In this document: in pieces, positions 52,983-61,195 of the stretch
Layout of the letters: the number at the start of each line of letters is the position of its first letter
Position numbering within the stretch: position 1 is the first letter of the stretch
Program-made: the position numbers and the translations under genes
Assembly: GCF_020329435.1 (NCBI RefSeq)
Contig: NZ_JAGKJK010000001.1
Coordinates: 620,001-684,000 of the forward strand
DNA: 64,000 nucleotides
From: Bradyrhizobium hereditatis
GTDB lineage: Bacteria > Pseudomonadota > Alphaproteobacteria > Rhizobiales > Xanthobacteraceae
Direction: 5' to 3'
The notes under the pieces: model-generated
Seen by the model: only the letters and a program-made list of their open reading frames with translations
Database searches by the model: none
Told to the model about the DNA's origin: nothing

Positions 52983-54161
52983 ATGCCCTCCCCCTCGTTC
53001 CTGACTGGATCAATCCATTCCGACCGCCGGATCTGGAGGACAGGCTCATGCCTGCTCAGGTCGGCTATGTTGCTGTGCAGCCTGGCGCTGGCCGCCTGCA
53101 CTTCGCTGCCGCGCACGCCCTACAGCGCTGCGGACGCAAGTAGCGCCCGCGTGCTCCATATCGACGGCTTGCGACGCTACACCGACGAGCCCGTCACAAG
53201 ATTCCGTTTCGAGAAAGACGACCGCTCCTCGACCAAGACCTATCTCGCGCTCTCCGGCGGCGGCGCGGATGGCGCCTATGGCGTGGGAGTGTTGAACGGC
53301 TGGACCGCGTCCGGCACCCGCCCGAAATTCTCGGTCGTCTCGGGCGTAAGCACCGGCGGCCTGATTGCGCCTTTTGCGTTTCTCGGGTCCCAATACGACG
53401 ACACGCTGAGAGAGGTCTACACCAGCGGCATCGCGGAGAGCCTGCTCGACGACCCCAGCATAATCCGCGTGCTGTTCGGATCCGGCCTGTTCGGCAACAA
53501 GCGACTGCGCGAACTGGTCGCCCGCTATGTCGGGCCGGAGATCCTGGCCGAAGTTGCGCGCGAAAATGCCAAGGGCCGAAAGCTGCTCGTGGTGACGACC
53601 GATCTCGATACCCAACGCACGGTCGTTTGGGATATGGGGAAGATCGCCACGGTCGGCTCGCCCGAGGCGCTGCAGCTATTTCGCGACGTGATGGCGGCCT
53701 CCGCCAGCATTCCCCTGGTCTTCCCGCCCATCCTGATCGAAGCCGAAGGCCAGGGCCGGCGCTTTCAGGAGATGCATGTCGATGGCGGCGTCACCGCTCC
53801 GGTCCTGACGCTGCCGGATGCTTTGCTCTTCCAGGGCCGTCTGCCCGGAAACAGCCGGATGAACATCTACATCCTCGTCAACAAGAAGCTCGAACGAACG
53901 TTTGAGCTCGTGTCCAACAGCACGCTCGATGTCGCCTCGCGCAGCCTGTCGTCGATCACCCAGTCCCAGACGCGCTCGGTGATCTTTTCGACCTACGATT
54001 TCGCCAAGCGCAATAGGTGGAGCTTCCATCTGTCCTATATCGAGCGCGACTATCCCGCGTCGCCCAAAGAGGGATTCGACACCGCCTACATGCGAGCCCT
54101 TTATCAGTATGGCTATGAGAAGGCTGCGTCGGGCCACGCCTGGACCTCGACACTTCCGTGA
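52983..54161 (+). CDS. Patatin-like phospholipase lipoprotein
   Basis: A 392-residue protein. The lipobox LALAAC places the lipid on Cys39, so it is an exported lipoprotein; a start at Met29 (53067) is also possible. The patatin domain has the oxyanion loop SGGGADGAYG (91-100), nucleophile Ser123 (GVSTGG) and Asp267 (VDGGV), an intact Ser-Asp dyad. Expected activity: lipid acyl hydrolysis in the envelope. A TetR gene follows 101 bases downstream, and a TetR-type operator precedes it, suggesting repression. Confidence 0.88.
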   Translation: MPSPSFLTGSIHSDRRIWRTGSCLLRSAMLLCSLALAACTSLPRTPYSAADASSARVLHIDGLRRYTDEPVTRFRFEKDDRSSTKTYLALSGGGADGAYGVGVLNGWTASGTRPKFSVVSGVSTGGLIAPFAFLGSQYDDTLREVYTSGIAESLLDDPSIIRVLFGSGLFGNKRLRELVARYVGPEILAEVARENAKGRKLLVVTTDLDTQRTVVWDMGKIATVGSPEALQLFRDVMAASASIPLVFPPILIEAEGQGRRFQEMHVDGGVTAPVLTLPDALLFQGRLPGNSRMNIYILVNKKLERTFELVSNSTLDVASRSLSSITQSQTRSVIFSTYDFAKRNRWSFHLSYIERDYPASPKEGFDTAYMRALYQYGYEKAASGHAWTSTLP

Positions 54162-54261
54162 GCCACGCCGGAGCGGAACGACGACCTGTCTGGACCGTTG
54201 ACGATATGGCCAATTCGGCCAGATTCGCCATGACGCCCCTCTTGCTGCGCGTTATAGAGCA

Positions 54262-55038
54262 ATGACTGATATAACGACCGCGCAGGAATCAACGGGCATG
54301 GGATTGACTGCGACCAAGACCAGACCGGCAAGACGAGACGTCCCGAAGTCGCGCGGCGGCCGGCCGACCAAAAGCGCTGCCATCGAACGCGATCAGCGGC
54401 TGATCGAAGTCGCTACCCGCCTCTTTTTGGACCGGGGCTATGACGCGACCTCGCTTGATGCGGTTGCGGAGGCAGCCCGGGTCAGCAAGCCCACCGTCTA
54501 TGCGCGCTACGGCGACAAGCGCGGGCTGTTTGCGGAAGTGCTGAGGCGCGAAATTGACCGTTGGCTTGCGCCGCTTGCTGAAGCGGCGGAGGTGCAACTC
54601 ACACGTTCCTCGGACATTTCGGTCGAGCAGCGCCTGATCGAGGTTGGTCGCGAGATGCTGTCGTTCACCTGCGGGCCCGATGCCGTAGCCTTCAGCCGCA
54701 TGATGACCTCACAGGCCATCAATTTTCCCGACATTGCCAAACTGGGCAAGGAAGAAGGCTGGCTGAAAGCCGTCTCCACGACCGCGCGGTTCTTCGATCA
54801 CCTGGTCGCACAAGGCGCGATGGACGTCGAGGATACCGGCATCGCGGCTGAGGTCTTTCTCGACGTAGTCGTAGGTCACACGCACCGCATGGCGACGTTC
54901 GGAACGCCGCTCGAGATGAAGTCCGCCGAAAAACGCATGCGCTCGGCAATCAGGTTGTTCCTGGCCGGCGCGCTGGGACCAGCGAGCCGCGTGCAGTCCA
55001 CTCCCAAGGGGACCGTCCGGCGGCGCCCTGCCCGCTGA
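54262..55038 (+). CDS. TetR/AcrR-family transcriptional regulator
   Basis: A 258-residue regulator. A 40-residue basic N-terminal extension precedes the HTH (about 45-92; ATRLFLDRGYDATSLDAVAE, VSKPTVYARYGDKRGLFAEV). The C-terminal ligand-binding domain resembles TetR_C_7/AefR-like (IAAEVFLDVVVGHTHRMATF). It lies between patatin and the PepSY gene, both preceded by matching palindromes, so it likely represses both and itself with the patatin gene. Confidence 0.9.
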   Translation: MTDITTAQESTGMGLTATKTRPARRDVPKSRGGRPTKSAAIERDQRLIEVATRLFLDRGYDATSLDAVAEAARVSKPTVYARYGDKRGLFAEVLRREIDRWLAPLAEAAEVQLTRSSDISVEQRLIEVGREMLSFTCGPDAVAFSRMMTSQAINFPDIAKLGKEEGWLKAVSTTARFFDHLVAQGAMDVEDTGIAAEVFLDVVVGHTHRMATFGTPLEMKSAEKRMRSAIRLFLAGALGPASRVQSTPKGTVRRRPAR

Positions 55039-55087
55039 CAATTCCGTGAGAACGGCGGTTCACGCGTCGATCCATGTTGCTCATAAT

Positions 55088-55108
55088 AAAACGATACGGT
55101 ATGGTTTT
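55088..55108. promoter_or_regulatory. Palindromic TetR-type operator, copy 2
   Basis: AAAACGATAC and GTATGGTTTT around a central G; 19 of 21 bases equal to the site at 52891. It is 49 bases after the TetR stop and 195 bases before the PepSY start, so the leader of the PepSY transcript is long or the start lies upstream. Confidence 0.65.
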
Positions 55109-55303
55109 GTTATAAGCGAAGTGGGTCCCGTTTCACTGGTCCCGGCGGGGCTCGCGTCGCTTTGATCGGCGCTAACGGCAGTACAGCCCGTTTGCGACCA
55201 TCCGCGGCCGGCCCGTTTGCCTCCAAAGGGCCGGCCGCGCGTTGTACGAGATGATCCGGCCCGTCCGCCGGCCGAGATAGCCTTGAGGATGGAGACTGCA
55301 AAC

Positions 55304-55900
55304 ATGCGTGCGCCCTGTTTGAGACAGTTGCTTGCAGCCGCCCTGCTAGCCGCAATCCTCCCTGTCTATGCGATCGCGTCGCCGACCGGCGAGGCAGTTT
55401 CGCTCGGCAATGAAGCCGAGGACGGCGCTGCGTCCGACCAGCAGGCAGTCAATCGAGAGCTCGAGCTCTTCCGTGGCTCAGCGATCTCGCTCAGCCAGGC
55501 CATGGCGATTGCCGAAGCCCTGCATGCCGGCGCGACGACCGCCGATGTCAGTTTCGACGGCGCGTCGGATTTACCAGTCTACCGCGTAAAGACCCTTCAT
55601 AACGACCGCATCTGGCAACACGCCATCGACGCAACCACGGGCAAGATTGTCGGCGGCGAAGCCGCCCTGCCCCTGAAAGAGCTCGATGCCGAGGACCGCA
55701 GCAACCTCGCGGCCCTCAAAACGATCCGACACAGCCTGGCAGATGCCGTTCGCGTGGCCGAGCAGGCAGCCGATGGCAAGGCCATCAGCGGCGGCCTGAT
55801 CCGCCAGCGCAGCCGGCTGAATTTCGCGATCATCGTCATGAGCGGCGGCGACCTGAAGGAGGTGATCCTGGAGCCTCCCAGCGTCGCAAGGCGGCGATGA
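55304..55900 (+). CDS. PepSY-domain exported protein
   Basis: A 198-residue protein from ATG 55304 with GGAG 10 bases upstream (ATG 55289 is an alternative). Signal peptide about 1-25. Two PepSY-like repeats: SISLSQAMAIAEALHAGATT-type with YRVKTLHNDRIWQHAIDATT-GKIVG, then SLADAVRVAEQAADGKAISG. PepSY proteins inhibit proteases or bind cell-wall-related ligands. Preceded by a TetR-type operator. Confidence 0.8.
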   Translation: MRAPCLRQLLAAALLAAILPVYAIASPTGEAVSLGNEAEDGAASDQQAVNRELELFRGSAISLSQAMAIAEALHAGATTADVSFDGASDLPVYRVKTLHNDRIWQHAIDATTGKIVGGEAALPLKELDAEDRSNLAALKTIRHSLADAVRVAEQAADGKAISGGLIRQRSRLNFAIIVMSGGDLKEVILEPPSVARRR

Positions 55901-55976
55901 CCGGGTTCGCCGTTGCAGCCCGGACAAGGCTAAAAACCGTTGACGGCGGCGCCTGGCTGCCGCATAAGTCCGCGCC

Positions 55977-56048
55977 ATGACGACTTCGACCAAAGCGACC
56001 GCGAAAACCAAAGCACCCTCTGGGGGCTCGGGAGCCGTGCGCGCGTAG
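55977..56048 (+). CDS. Leader peptide of the asd attenuator (23 aa)
   Basis: ATG 55977 opens 23 codons reading M-T-T-S-T-K-A-T-A-K-T-K, then Ala/Pro/Ser/Gly. Five of the first 12 residues are Thr and three are Lys, the end products of the pathway Asd feeds. A promoter-like TTGACG-N17-CATAAG ends 8 bases before the ATG, so the mRNA probably begins at or near the ATG (leaderless). It overlaps the antiterminator strand of the downstream hairpin. Confidence 0.6.
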   Translation: MTTSTKATAKTKAPSGGSGAVRA

Positions 56049-56073
56049 TCGAACGATCGCATCATCCGAACCG

Positions 56074-56107
56074 AAGCCCCGCCTGAAAAGGTCCGGGGCT
56101 TTTTTGT
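56074..56107 (+). terminator. Terminator hairpin of the asd leader
   Basis: AAGCCCCG pairs with CGGGGCTT over a 12-base loop, running into TTTTTTGTT. It stands between the leader peptide and asd (start 56147), which marks it as an attenuator rather than an end-of-gene terminator. Confidence 0.85.
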
Positions 56108-56146
56108 TGCCCGCAAACCATTGATGCCCAAACAGAGGACAGACCC

Positions 56147-57172
56147 GTGAGCTACGAACCCGTTGTTGCCATCGTCGGCGTGACCGGCGCGGTCGGCGCC
56201 GAATTCATCGCCACCATGGACAGGCGCAATTTTCCCGTCCGCAAGCTCAAGGCGCTGGCCAGCGCCCGTTCGGCCGGCAAGACCGTCGATTTCCGTGGTG
56301 CGAAGATCATCATCGAGGAGCTCACCGAAAAGTCGTTCGAGGGCGTCGACATCGCGCTGTTCTCGGCCGGCGGCGGCATCTCGCGCAAGTTCGCGCCCGC
56401 CGCCGTGAAGGCTGGCGCCGTCGTGGTCGACAATTCCTCCGCCTTCCGCATGGACCCGAACGTGCCGCTGGTGATCCCCGAGATCAATGCGGGCCGCATC
56501 CGGGATCACAAGGGCATCATTGCCAACCCGAACTGCTCGGCGATCACGGCGCTGGTGCCGCTGTGGCCGATCCATCGCCAAAACCGCATCAAGCGCATGA
56601 TCGTCTCAACCTACCAGGCGGCGAGCGGCGCCGGTGCTGCGGCGATGGAGGAGCTGGTTGAATCGACCCGCGCCTACCTCGAGGGACGGCCGTTCACGCC
56701 CAAGGTGATACCGCTGCCCTACGCGTTCAACGTGTTCAGCCACAACACCGCGATCGATCCCGAGACCGGCTACAACGACGAAGAGACCAAAGTCATCAAG
56801 GAGACCCGCAAGATCTTCGAGGACGACCAAATCGCGATCGGCGTCACCTGCGTCCGCGTGCCGGTGCTGCGCGCCCATTGCGAGGCGATCACCTTCGAAT
56901 GCGAACAGCCGATCACCGAGCATGATGTGCGCGCCATCCTGTCGAAGGCGCCGGGCGTCAAGATCGTCGACGATCGGGCGAAGAACTACTTCCCGATGCC
57001 GATCGATGCGTCGGGCCAGGACGATGTGCTCGTCGGTCGTATCAGGAAGGATCTCAGCGACGCCAGCGGCCACTCGATTTCGATGTTCGTCTCGGCCGAC
57101 CAGCTCCTCAAGGGCGCGGCGCTGAATGCGGTCCAGATCGCGGAGCTGTTGCCGCAGCGCGCGATGGCGTGA
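56147..57172 (+). CDS. asd: Aspartate-semialdehyde dehydrogenase
   Basis: A 341-residue NADP-dependent enzyme reducing aspartyl phosphate to aspartate semialdehyde, the branch point to lysine/diaminopimelate, threonine and methionine. The nucleotide loop is GVTGAVG (11-17), the active cysteine Cys130 in NPNCSA, and SAGGG is at 73-77. The start is GTG 56147 with AGAGGA upstream. It is preceded by a candidate attenuator, the main regulatory point visible. Length is normal. Confidence 0.96.
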   Translation: MSYEPVVAIVGVTGAVGAEFIATMDRRNFPVRKLKALASARSAGKTVDFRGAKIIIEELTEKSFEGVDIALFSAGGGISRKFAPAAVKAGAVVVDNSSAFRMDPNVPLVIPEINAGRIRDHKGIIANPNCSAITALVPLWPIHRQNRIKRMIVSTYQAASGAGAAAMEELVESTRAYLEGRPFTPKVIPLPYAFNVFSHNTAIDPETGYNDEETKVIKETRKIFEDDQIAIGVTCVRVPVLRAHCEAITFECEQPITEHDVRAILSKAPGVKIVDDRAKNYFPMPIDASGQDDVLVGRIRKDLSDASGHSISMFVSADQLLKGAALNAVQIAELLPQRAMA

Positions 57173-57249
57173 GCCGAGACCAGTTCGCACAGCGATCCCT
57201 GGATCTCAAGAAGCTCGGCGTGTTTACGCCGAGCCAGCATCCAAGCGTA

Positions 57250-57645
57250 TCAGAGCGCGGCTGGTATGACATCGGTCCGGGCGAAGTCGCCGCCCTTGAA
57301 GAGGAGGGGCTGGGAGCGCGCTTTCGCCAGCGCATAGGCGGCACAATCTACGATGTTCAACTGAGCCGGATGACCCTGCCCCTTGCCGAAACGTCGAAAC
57401 GCATCGAAGGCGATTCTTGCCATATCGTCATCGAATGGCACGGCGACAATTCCCGCCCTCTCCAGCAGTTCGTCAAAGAGATCAACGGCCTCCGCCCCCA
57501 GTCGTGCAAAAAGGACGACCTTGGTCTCCAGAACGGTCACCGCTGAAATCAACAAACTGTCTGCACCAAGCATGGCCGCCCGATAACGCGGTCCATCCTG
57601 TTCATTCGCAATGGCCGCGATGATCGCAGACGTATCCAGAACCAT
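57250..57645 (-). CDS. vapC: VapC-type PIN-domain ribonuclease toxin
   Basis: A 131-residue PIN nuclease. Acidic residues Asp4 (VLDTSA), Glu40 (TVLETKVVL), Asp100 (NIVDCAAYALA) and Asp120 (KGGDF) form the metal site. GHPAQLN precedes Asp100 as in many VapCs. It begins within the vapB stop codon (TGATG overlap), the usual antitoxin-first operon. Its targets are unknown; VapCs cut tRNA or rRNA. Convergent with asd. Confidence 0.92.
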   Translation of the reverse strand: MVLDTSAIIAAIANEQDGPRYRAAMLGADSLLISAVTVLETKVVLFARLGAEAVDLFDELLERAGIVAVPFDDDMARIAFDAFRRFGKGQGHPAQLNIVDCAAYALAKARSQPLLFKGGDFARTDVIPAAL

Positions 57646-57890
57646 CAGGATGGTAACCCGAAGCGATCATAGCCCATGATCTCGTCCGCCGGACGGGAAT
57701 CAAGAACGGGCAGACGGGACGCCTTCTCAAAGAAGGAATCCATTGCAGCTCGTCGATCGGCTGAAGTTGCCGGCGTAACGCGGGACAGCCGCTCCTCAAT
57801 TGCGCGTTCCAACGCAGTCTCAACATCCTCGCCGGTGAGGCGAGCAAGGCGCTGAACGAGTTCATCAACCTTCGCGGAACGGATGTTCAT
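57645..57890 (-). CDS. vapB: VapB-type antitoxin (PSK/Rv0623-like)
   Basis: An 81-residue protein with the N-terminal MNIRSAKVDELVQRLARLTG and ETALERAIEERLSRV pattern of the PSK operon antitoxin family, which binds DNA and folds as ribbon-helix-helix. The C-terminus (SRPADEIMGYDRFGLPS) is the VapC-binding tail. Overlaps vapC by one base. It should autoregulate the pair. Confidence 0.88.
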   Translation of the reverse strand: MNIRSAKVDELVQRLARLTGEDVETALERAIEERLSRVTPATSADRRAAMDSFFEKASRLPVLDSRPADEIMGYDRFGLPS

Positions 57891-58024
57891 GGGCAGCCGA
57901 TTTTCATTGCAAGCCGCAGCAAAGATACCACTATTGGAGAGCTAGGTCACTCCCGCCGCGCCAGATTGTAGTGCCGCTAGCGCACCTATCTCCTCGGCCA
58001 CGCGACATAGGCTATCGCTGCAGC

Positions 58025-59335
58025 TCAGCCGCGTCGATCGCCCGTCACGCGCCAGATGCAGTTGCCGACATCATCGGCCACCAAGAGCGAGCCGTCAGGC
58101 CCGAGCGTCACGCCGACCGGCCGTCCGTACGAGACCTTCTCATCGGGCGCGAGAAAGCCCGTCAGAATATCGCGCGCCGGGCCGGAGGGTCGGCCGTTCT
58201 CGAACGGCACGAACACGACGGCGTAGCCGCTCAGCGTGCTGCGATTCCAGGAGCCGTGCTGGCCGATCACCATGCCATCAGGAAAGCCCGGCAGCGTGCC
58301 TGCCGGCATCCAGCAGAGGCCGAGTGAAGCGGTATGTCCGCCGAGCGCATAGTCCGGCGTGATGGCTTTCGCGACCATCGCAGGATCCTGCGGCACGCGG
58401 TCGTCTACCGTCTGCCCCCAGTAGCAATAGGGCCAACCATAGAAGCCGCCGTCGCGCACTGACGTGAGGTAGTCCGGCGGCGTCTCGTCTCCCAGGCCGT
58501 CGCGCTCGTTGACGACGGTCCAAAGCACGTTCGTGGTGGGCTCCCAGGCAAGCCCCACGGGATTGCGCAGGCCGTTGGCGAAGATACGGCTAGTGTTAGC
58601 AGCGAGGTCGAGCTCGTAGATCGCGGCGCGACCCTCCTCCACTTCCATGCCACTCTCGGCGATGTTGCTGAGCGAGCCGACGCCGGCATAGAGTTTCTTG
58701 CCGTCTGCACTCGGCAACAGGCTCCGCGTCCAATGTCCGCCGGGCTTGAACGTGACGAGCTTGCGTCCCTCGGCCGTGATGTGGTCCGCGCCCGCGACAT
58801 ACGGAAAGGCGACGACACCGTCGGTGTTGCCGACGTAGAACGTGTCGCCCACCAGCGCCATGCCGAACGGCTGGCTCAACCCTTCCATGAAGATCCCGCG
58901 ACTTTCGGCAACACCATCGCCGTCGCGGTCGCGCAGCAGCGTGATACGGTCGGCGCTGACGCCAAGAGCCGCGGCACGCCGCATCGTCGCCTGCATCGCA
59001 TAATGGAATACACTCCTGGGCGGTCCTGCGATCTGCGTCGCCTCGGCGATGAGGACATCACCGTTGGGCAGCACGTTGATCCAGCGCGGATGGTCGAGGC
59101 CCGACGCAAACGCGTTGACCTTCAGCCCGGGCGCCACGGTCGGCTTTTGCCCCTCGCTCCAGCCCTGCGCCGTCGGCATCTTGAGCGTCGGGATGGCGCC
59201 TTGCGACTTCGCGGTCGGGATCGCCGGCGCGCTGCCCCAGGCCGGTTTGGGCGCCGCGCCCTGCTGGCGGCGCCAGAGCAGCGCCACGGCGCCGATCAGC
59301 GCGACCACACGCGCAAAAATGCTGGAAAAACTCAT
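58025..59335 (-). CDS. Sorbosone/glucose dehydrogenase-like beta-propeller protein
   Basis: A 436-residue exported protein: an N-terminal hydrophobic anchor (about 7-20) and a PQQ-dependent sugar dehydrogenase-like propeller (about 65-430). Family pieces: LDHPRWINVLPNGDVLIAEA, GLSQPFGMALVGDTFYVGNT, FANGLRNPVGLAWEP, DGGFYGWPYCYWG and QHGSWNRS. These match the L-sorbosone dehydrogenase group (PF07995/22807-like). Redox activity would need PQQ; none of the cofactor genes is here. Inserted between vapBC and queA. Confidence 0.85.
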   Translation of the reverse strand: MSFSSIFARVVALIGAVALLWRRQQGAAPKPAWGSAPAIPTAKSQGAIPTLKMPTAQGWSEGQKPTVAPGLKVNAFASGLDHPRWINVLPNGDVLIAEATQIAGPPRSVFHYAMQATMRRAAALGVSADRITLLRDRDGDGVAESRGIFMEGLSQPFGMALVGDTFYVGNTDGVVAFPYVAGADHITAEGRKLVTFKPGGHWTRSLLPSADGKKLYAGVGSLSNIAESGMEVEEGRAAIYELDLAANTSRIFANGLRNPVGLAWEPTTNVLWTVVNERDGLGDETPPDYLTSVRDGGFYGWPYCYWGQTVDDRVPQDPAMVAKAITPDYALGGHTASLGLCWMPAGTLPGFPDGMVIGQHGSWNRSTLSGYAVVFVPFENGRPSGPARDILTGFLAPDEKVSYGRPVGVTLGPDGSLLVADDVGNCIWRVTGDRRG

Positions 59336-59465
59336 GCAAGTCCCCTGTTGTCACGCGCAAGGATACGCCGAGAGACGGTAGTTATACGATCTTTTCGGGA
59401 TGGGCCGAATCGCAGGAACATAACCGTGGCGCTTCTTTGTCAGAGCGCTTCCTCCCTGAACCTTT

Positions 59466-59495
59466 GCCCGCCGGCAACCGGCGGGCTTCTTTTTC
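59466..59495 (+). terminator. Orphan rightward terminator, possible small-RNA end
   Basis: GCCCGCCGG pairs with CCGGCGGGC over a 2-base loop, followed by TTCTTTTTC on the plus strand. No plus-strand gene precedes it (59336-59465) and the flanking genes run leftward. It could end a short plus-strand RNA starting about 59340-59400. Confidence 0.7.
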
Positions 59496-59541
59496 GAGAT
59501 CCGGCGGCTGTCGCCCGGCGCGAAAGCCAAGACTCCCTGCG

Positions 59542-60618
59542 TCAGTCCCGCGCTCGAAACAGCAGACAGGCATCGCCATAGGAATAGAACCGGTAGCCTT
59601 CCGCGATCGCATGCGCATAGGCGTGCTTCATCGTATCCAGACCGGAGAAAGCTGACACCAGCATGAACAGCGTCGAGCGCGGCAGATGGAAATTGGTCAG
59701 GAGGATGTCGACCGCGCGAAAGCGATAGCCCGGCGTGATGAAGATCGAGGTTTCGCCGTCGAACGGCTGGATGGTGCCGTCTTCGCGCGCGGCGCTCTCG
59801 AGTAGGCGCAGCGAGGTGGTGCCGACCGCAACGATGCGCCCGCCCTCGGCGCGCGCGGCGTTCAGCGCGGCGGCGGTGTCGGCCGAGATCGAACCCCACT
59901 CGGCATGCATCTTGTGCTCGGAAGTCTCCTCCACTTTGACCGGCAGGAATGTCCCCGCCCCGACATGCAGGGTCAGCCGGTGCAGATCGACGCCGCGCTC
60001 GCGAAGCGAAGCTTCCAGCGCAGGCGTGAAATGCAGTCCTGCGGTCGGCGCAGCCACCGCGCCCTCCTTCGCCGCGAACATGGTCTGGTAGTCGGCGGCA
60101 TCGCGATCGTCAGGCGTGCGCCTGGAGGCGATATAGGGTGGTAGCGGCGGCGTGCCGAGATCGGCGATGGCCTGGTCCAACGCCGGCCCATGAAACGAGA
60201 ACGATAGCGTAACCTCGCCCTCTTCGCCCTTGGCCTCGACCTCGGCGTCGAGATGGCCGAGCAGGCAGACCTTGCCCTCATTGCCGAAGCGAACGATGTC
60301 GCCGGGCGCGAGCTTCTTCGCCGGCTTGACCAGCGCGCGCCAGCGCGAGCCGTCCAGCCGCTTGATCAGGGTCGCCTCGATCTTCGGCTCGGTCTCGCGG
60401 CCGATGCGGCGGCCCTTGAGCTGGGCGGATATCACCTTGGTATCGTTGACGACGAGCTGATCGCCCGGCTCCAGCCAGTGCGGCAGCTCGGCGATGGTAC
60501 GGTCGCTCAAGGCGCCATCAGGTTGCACCACCAGCATCCGCGCGGAATCGCGCGGGCTTGCCGGCCGCAGCGCGATGCTTGTCGAGGGAAGGTCAAAGTC
60601 GAAGAGATCGGTGCGCAT
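59542..60618 (-). CDS. queA: S-adenosylmethionine:tRNA ribosyltransferase-isomerase QueA
   Basis: A 358-residue enzyme that makes epoxyqueuosine in tRNA from SAM and preQ1. ATG 60618 gives the standard [11 protein letters not shown] start. Family segments: [52 protein letters not shown] and [20 protein letters not shown]. It works with Tgt (51636-52769); the two are usually adjacent but here are separated by 6.8 kb. Confidence 0.95.
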   Translation of the reverse strand: MRTDLFDFDLPSTSIALRPASPRDSARMLVVQPDGALSDRTIAELPHWLEPGDQLVVNDTKVISAQLKGRRIGRETEPKIEATLIKRLDGSRWRALVKPAKKLAPGDIVRFGNEGKVCLLGHLDAEVEAKGEEGEVTLSFSFHGPALDQAIADLGTPPLPPYIASRRTPDDRDAADYQTMFAAKEGAVAAPTAGLHFTPALEASLRERGVDLHRLTLHVGAGTFLPVKVEETSEHKMHAEWGSISADTAAALNAARAEGGRIVAVGTTSLRLLESAAREDGTIQPFDGETSIFITPGYRFRAVDILLTNFHLPRSTLFMLVSAFSGLDTMKHAYAHAIAEGYRFYSYGDACLLFRARD

Positions 60619-60641
60619 GGCGCCGGTACGCCTCACTTGGC

Positions 60642-60721
60642 GTCATTCCGGGGCACGCGAAGCGTGAACCCGGAATCTCGAGATTCCGGATTGCCGCGCG
60701 TTGCGCGGCCTCCGGAATGAC
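60642..60721. repeat. Imperfect palindromic dispersed repeat
   Basis: GTCATTCCG at the left faces CGGAATGAC at the right; inner arms AACCCGGAATCTCGAGATTCC are also self-complementary. It lies between the cyclophilin gene and queA. The GTCATTCCGGGGC type is one I know as a frequent Bradyrhizobium intergenic repeat. Confidence 0.75.
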
Positions 60722-60730
60722 AGGTTGAAG

Positions 60731-61195
60731 TTACGCCGCGTCCAGCGCCATCCGCGCCTTCACGATCTTGTCCGGGTTCTGCACCGGCTCGCCGCGCTTG
60801 ATCTTGTCGACGTTCTCCATGCCCGAGGTGACTTTGCCCCAGACCGTGTACTGGCCGTTGAGGAAGGAAGCATCGTCGAAGCAGATGAAGAACTGGCTGT
60901 CGCCGGAATCCGGATTGGCGGCGCGGGCCATCGAAACGGTGCCGCGGACATGCGGTTCCTTGTTGAACTCGGCCTTCAGCTTGTTGCCGGAACCGCCGGT
61001 GCCGGTGCCGTGCGGGCAGCCGGTCTGCGCCATGAAACCCTCGATCACGCGATGGAACACGATGCCGTCATAAAATCCATCGCGCACCAGCTTCTTGATC
61101 TGGGCGACGTGACCCGGCGCGAGATCCGGACGCATCTCGATGGTGACGGGGCCCTGGGTGGTTTCAAGGATCAAAGTATTTTCTGTATCAGCCAT
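60731..61195 (-). CDS. Cytoplasmic peptidyl-prolyl cis-trans isomerase (cyclophilin)
   Basis: A 154-residue cyclophilin from ATG 61195; no signal peptide, so cytoplasmic. Active-site segments: FHRVIEGFMAQTGCPHGTGT, VSMARAANPDSGDSQFFICF and LNGQYTVWGKVTSGM. It accelerates proline isomerisation. Overlaps the preceding gene by 25 bases and is probably in one operon with it, the second cyclophilin and coaD. Confidence 0.93.
   Translation of the reverse strand: MADTENTLILETTQGPVTIEMRPDLAPGHVAQIKKLVRDGFYDGIVFHRVIEGFMAQTGCPHGTGTGGSGNKLKAEFNKEPHVRGTVSMARAANPDSGDSQFFICFDDASFLNGQYTVWGKVTSGMENVDKIKRGEPVQNPDKIVKARMALDAA

Larger units (their letters stand above)
55977..56107 (+). promoter_or_regulatory. 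Candidate Thr/Lys transcription attenuator ahead of asd
   Basis: Three mutually exclusive segments can be read. Segment 2, GGGGCTCGG (56023-56031), lies inside the leader peptide. Segment 3, CCGAAGCCCCG (56071-56081), can pair with it (one bulged A). Segment 4, CGGGGCTT (56094-56101), pairs with segment 3 to form the terminator. A ribosome stalled on the early Thr/Lys codons would leave segment 2 free to pair with 3 and let asd be transcribed. A ribosome reaching the stop (56046-56048) would cover 2 and allow 3:4 to form. Confidence 0.6.

Noticed and set aside
57169..57546. 125-codon plus-strand ORF after asd
   Set aside because: Antisense to vapC, which has an intact PIN active site.
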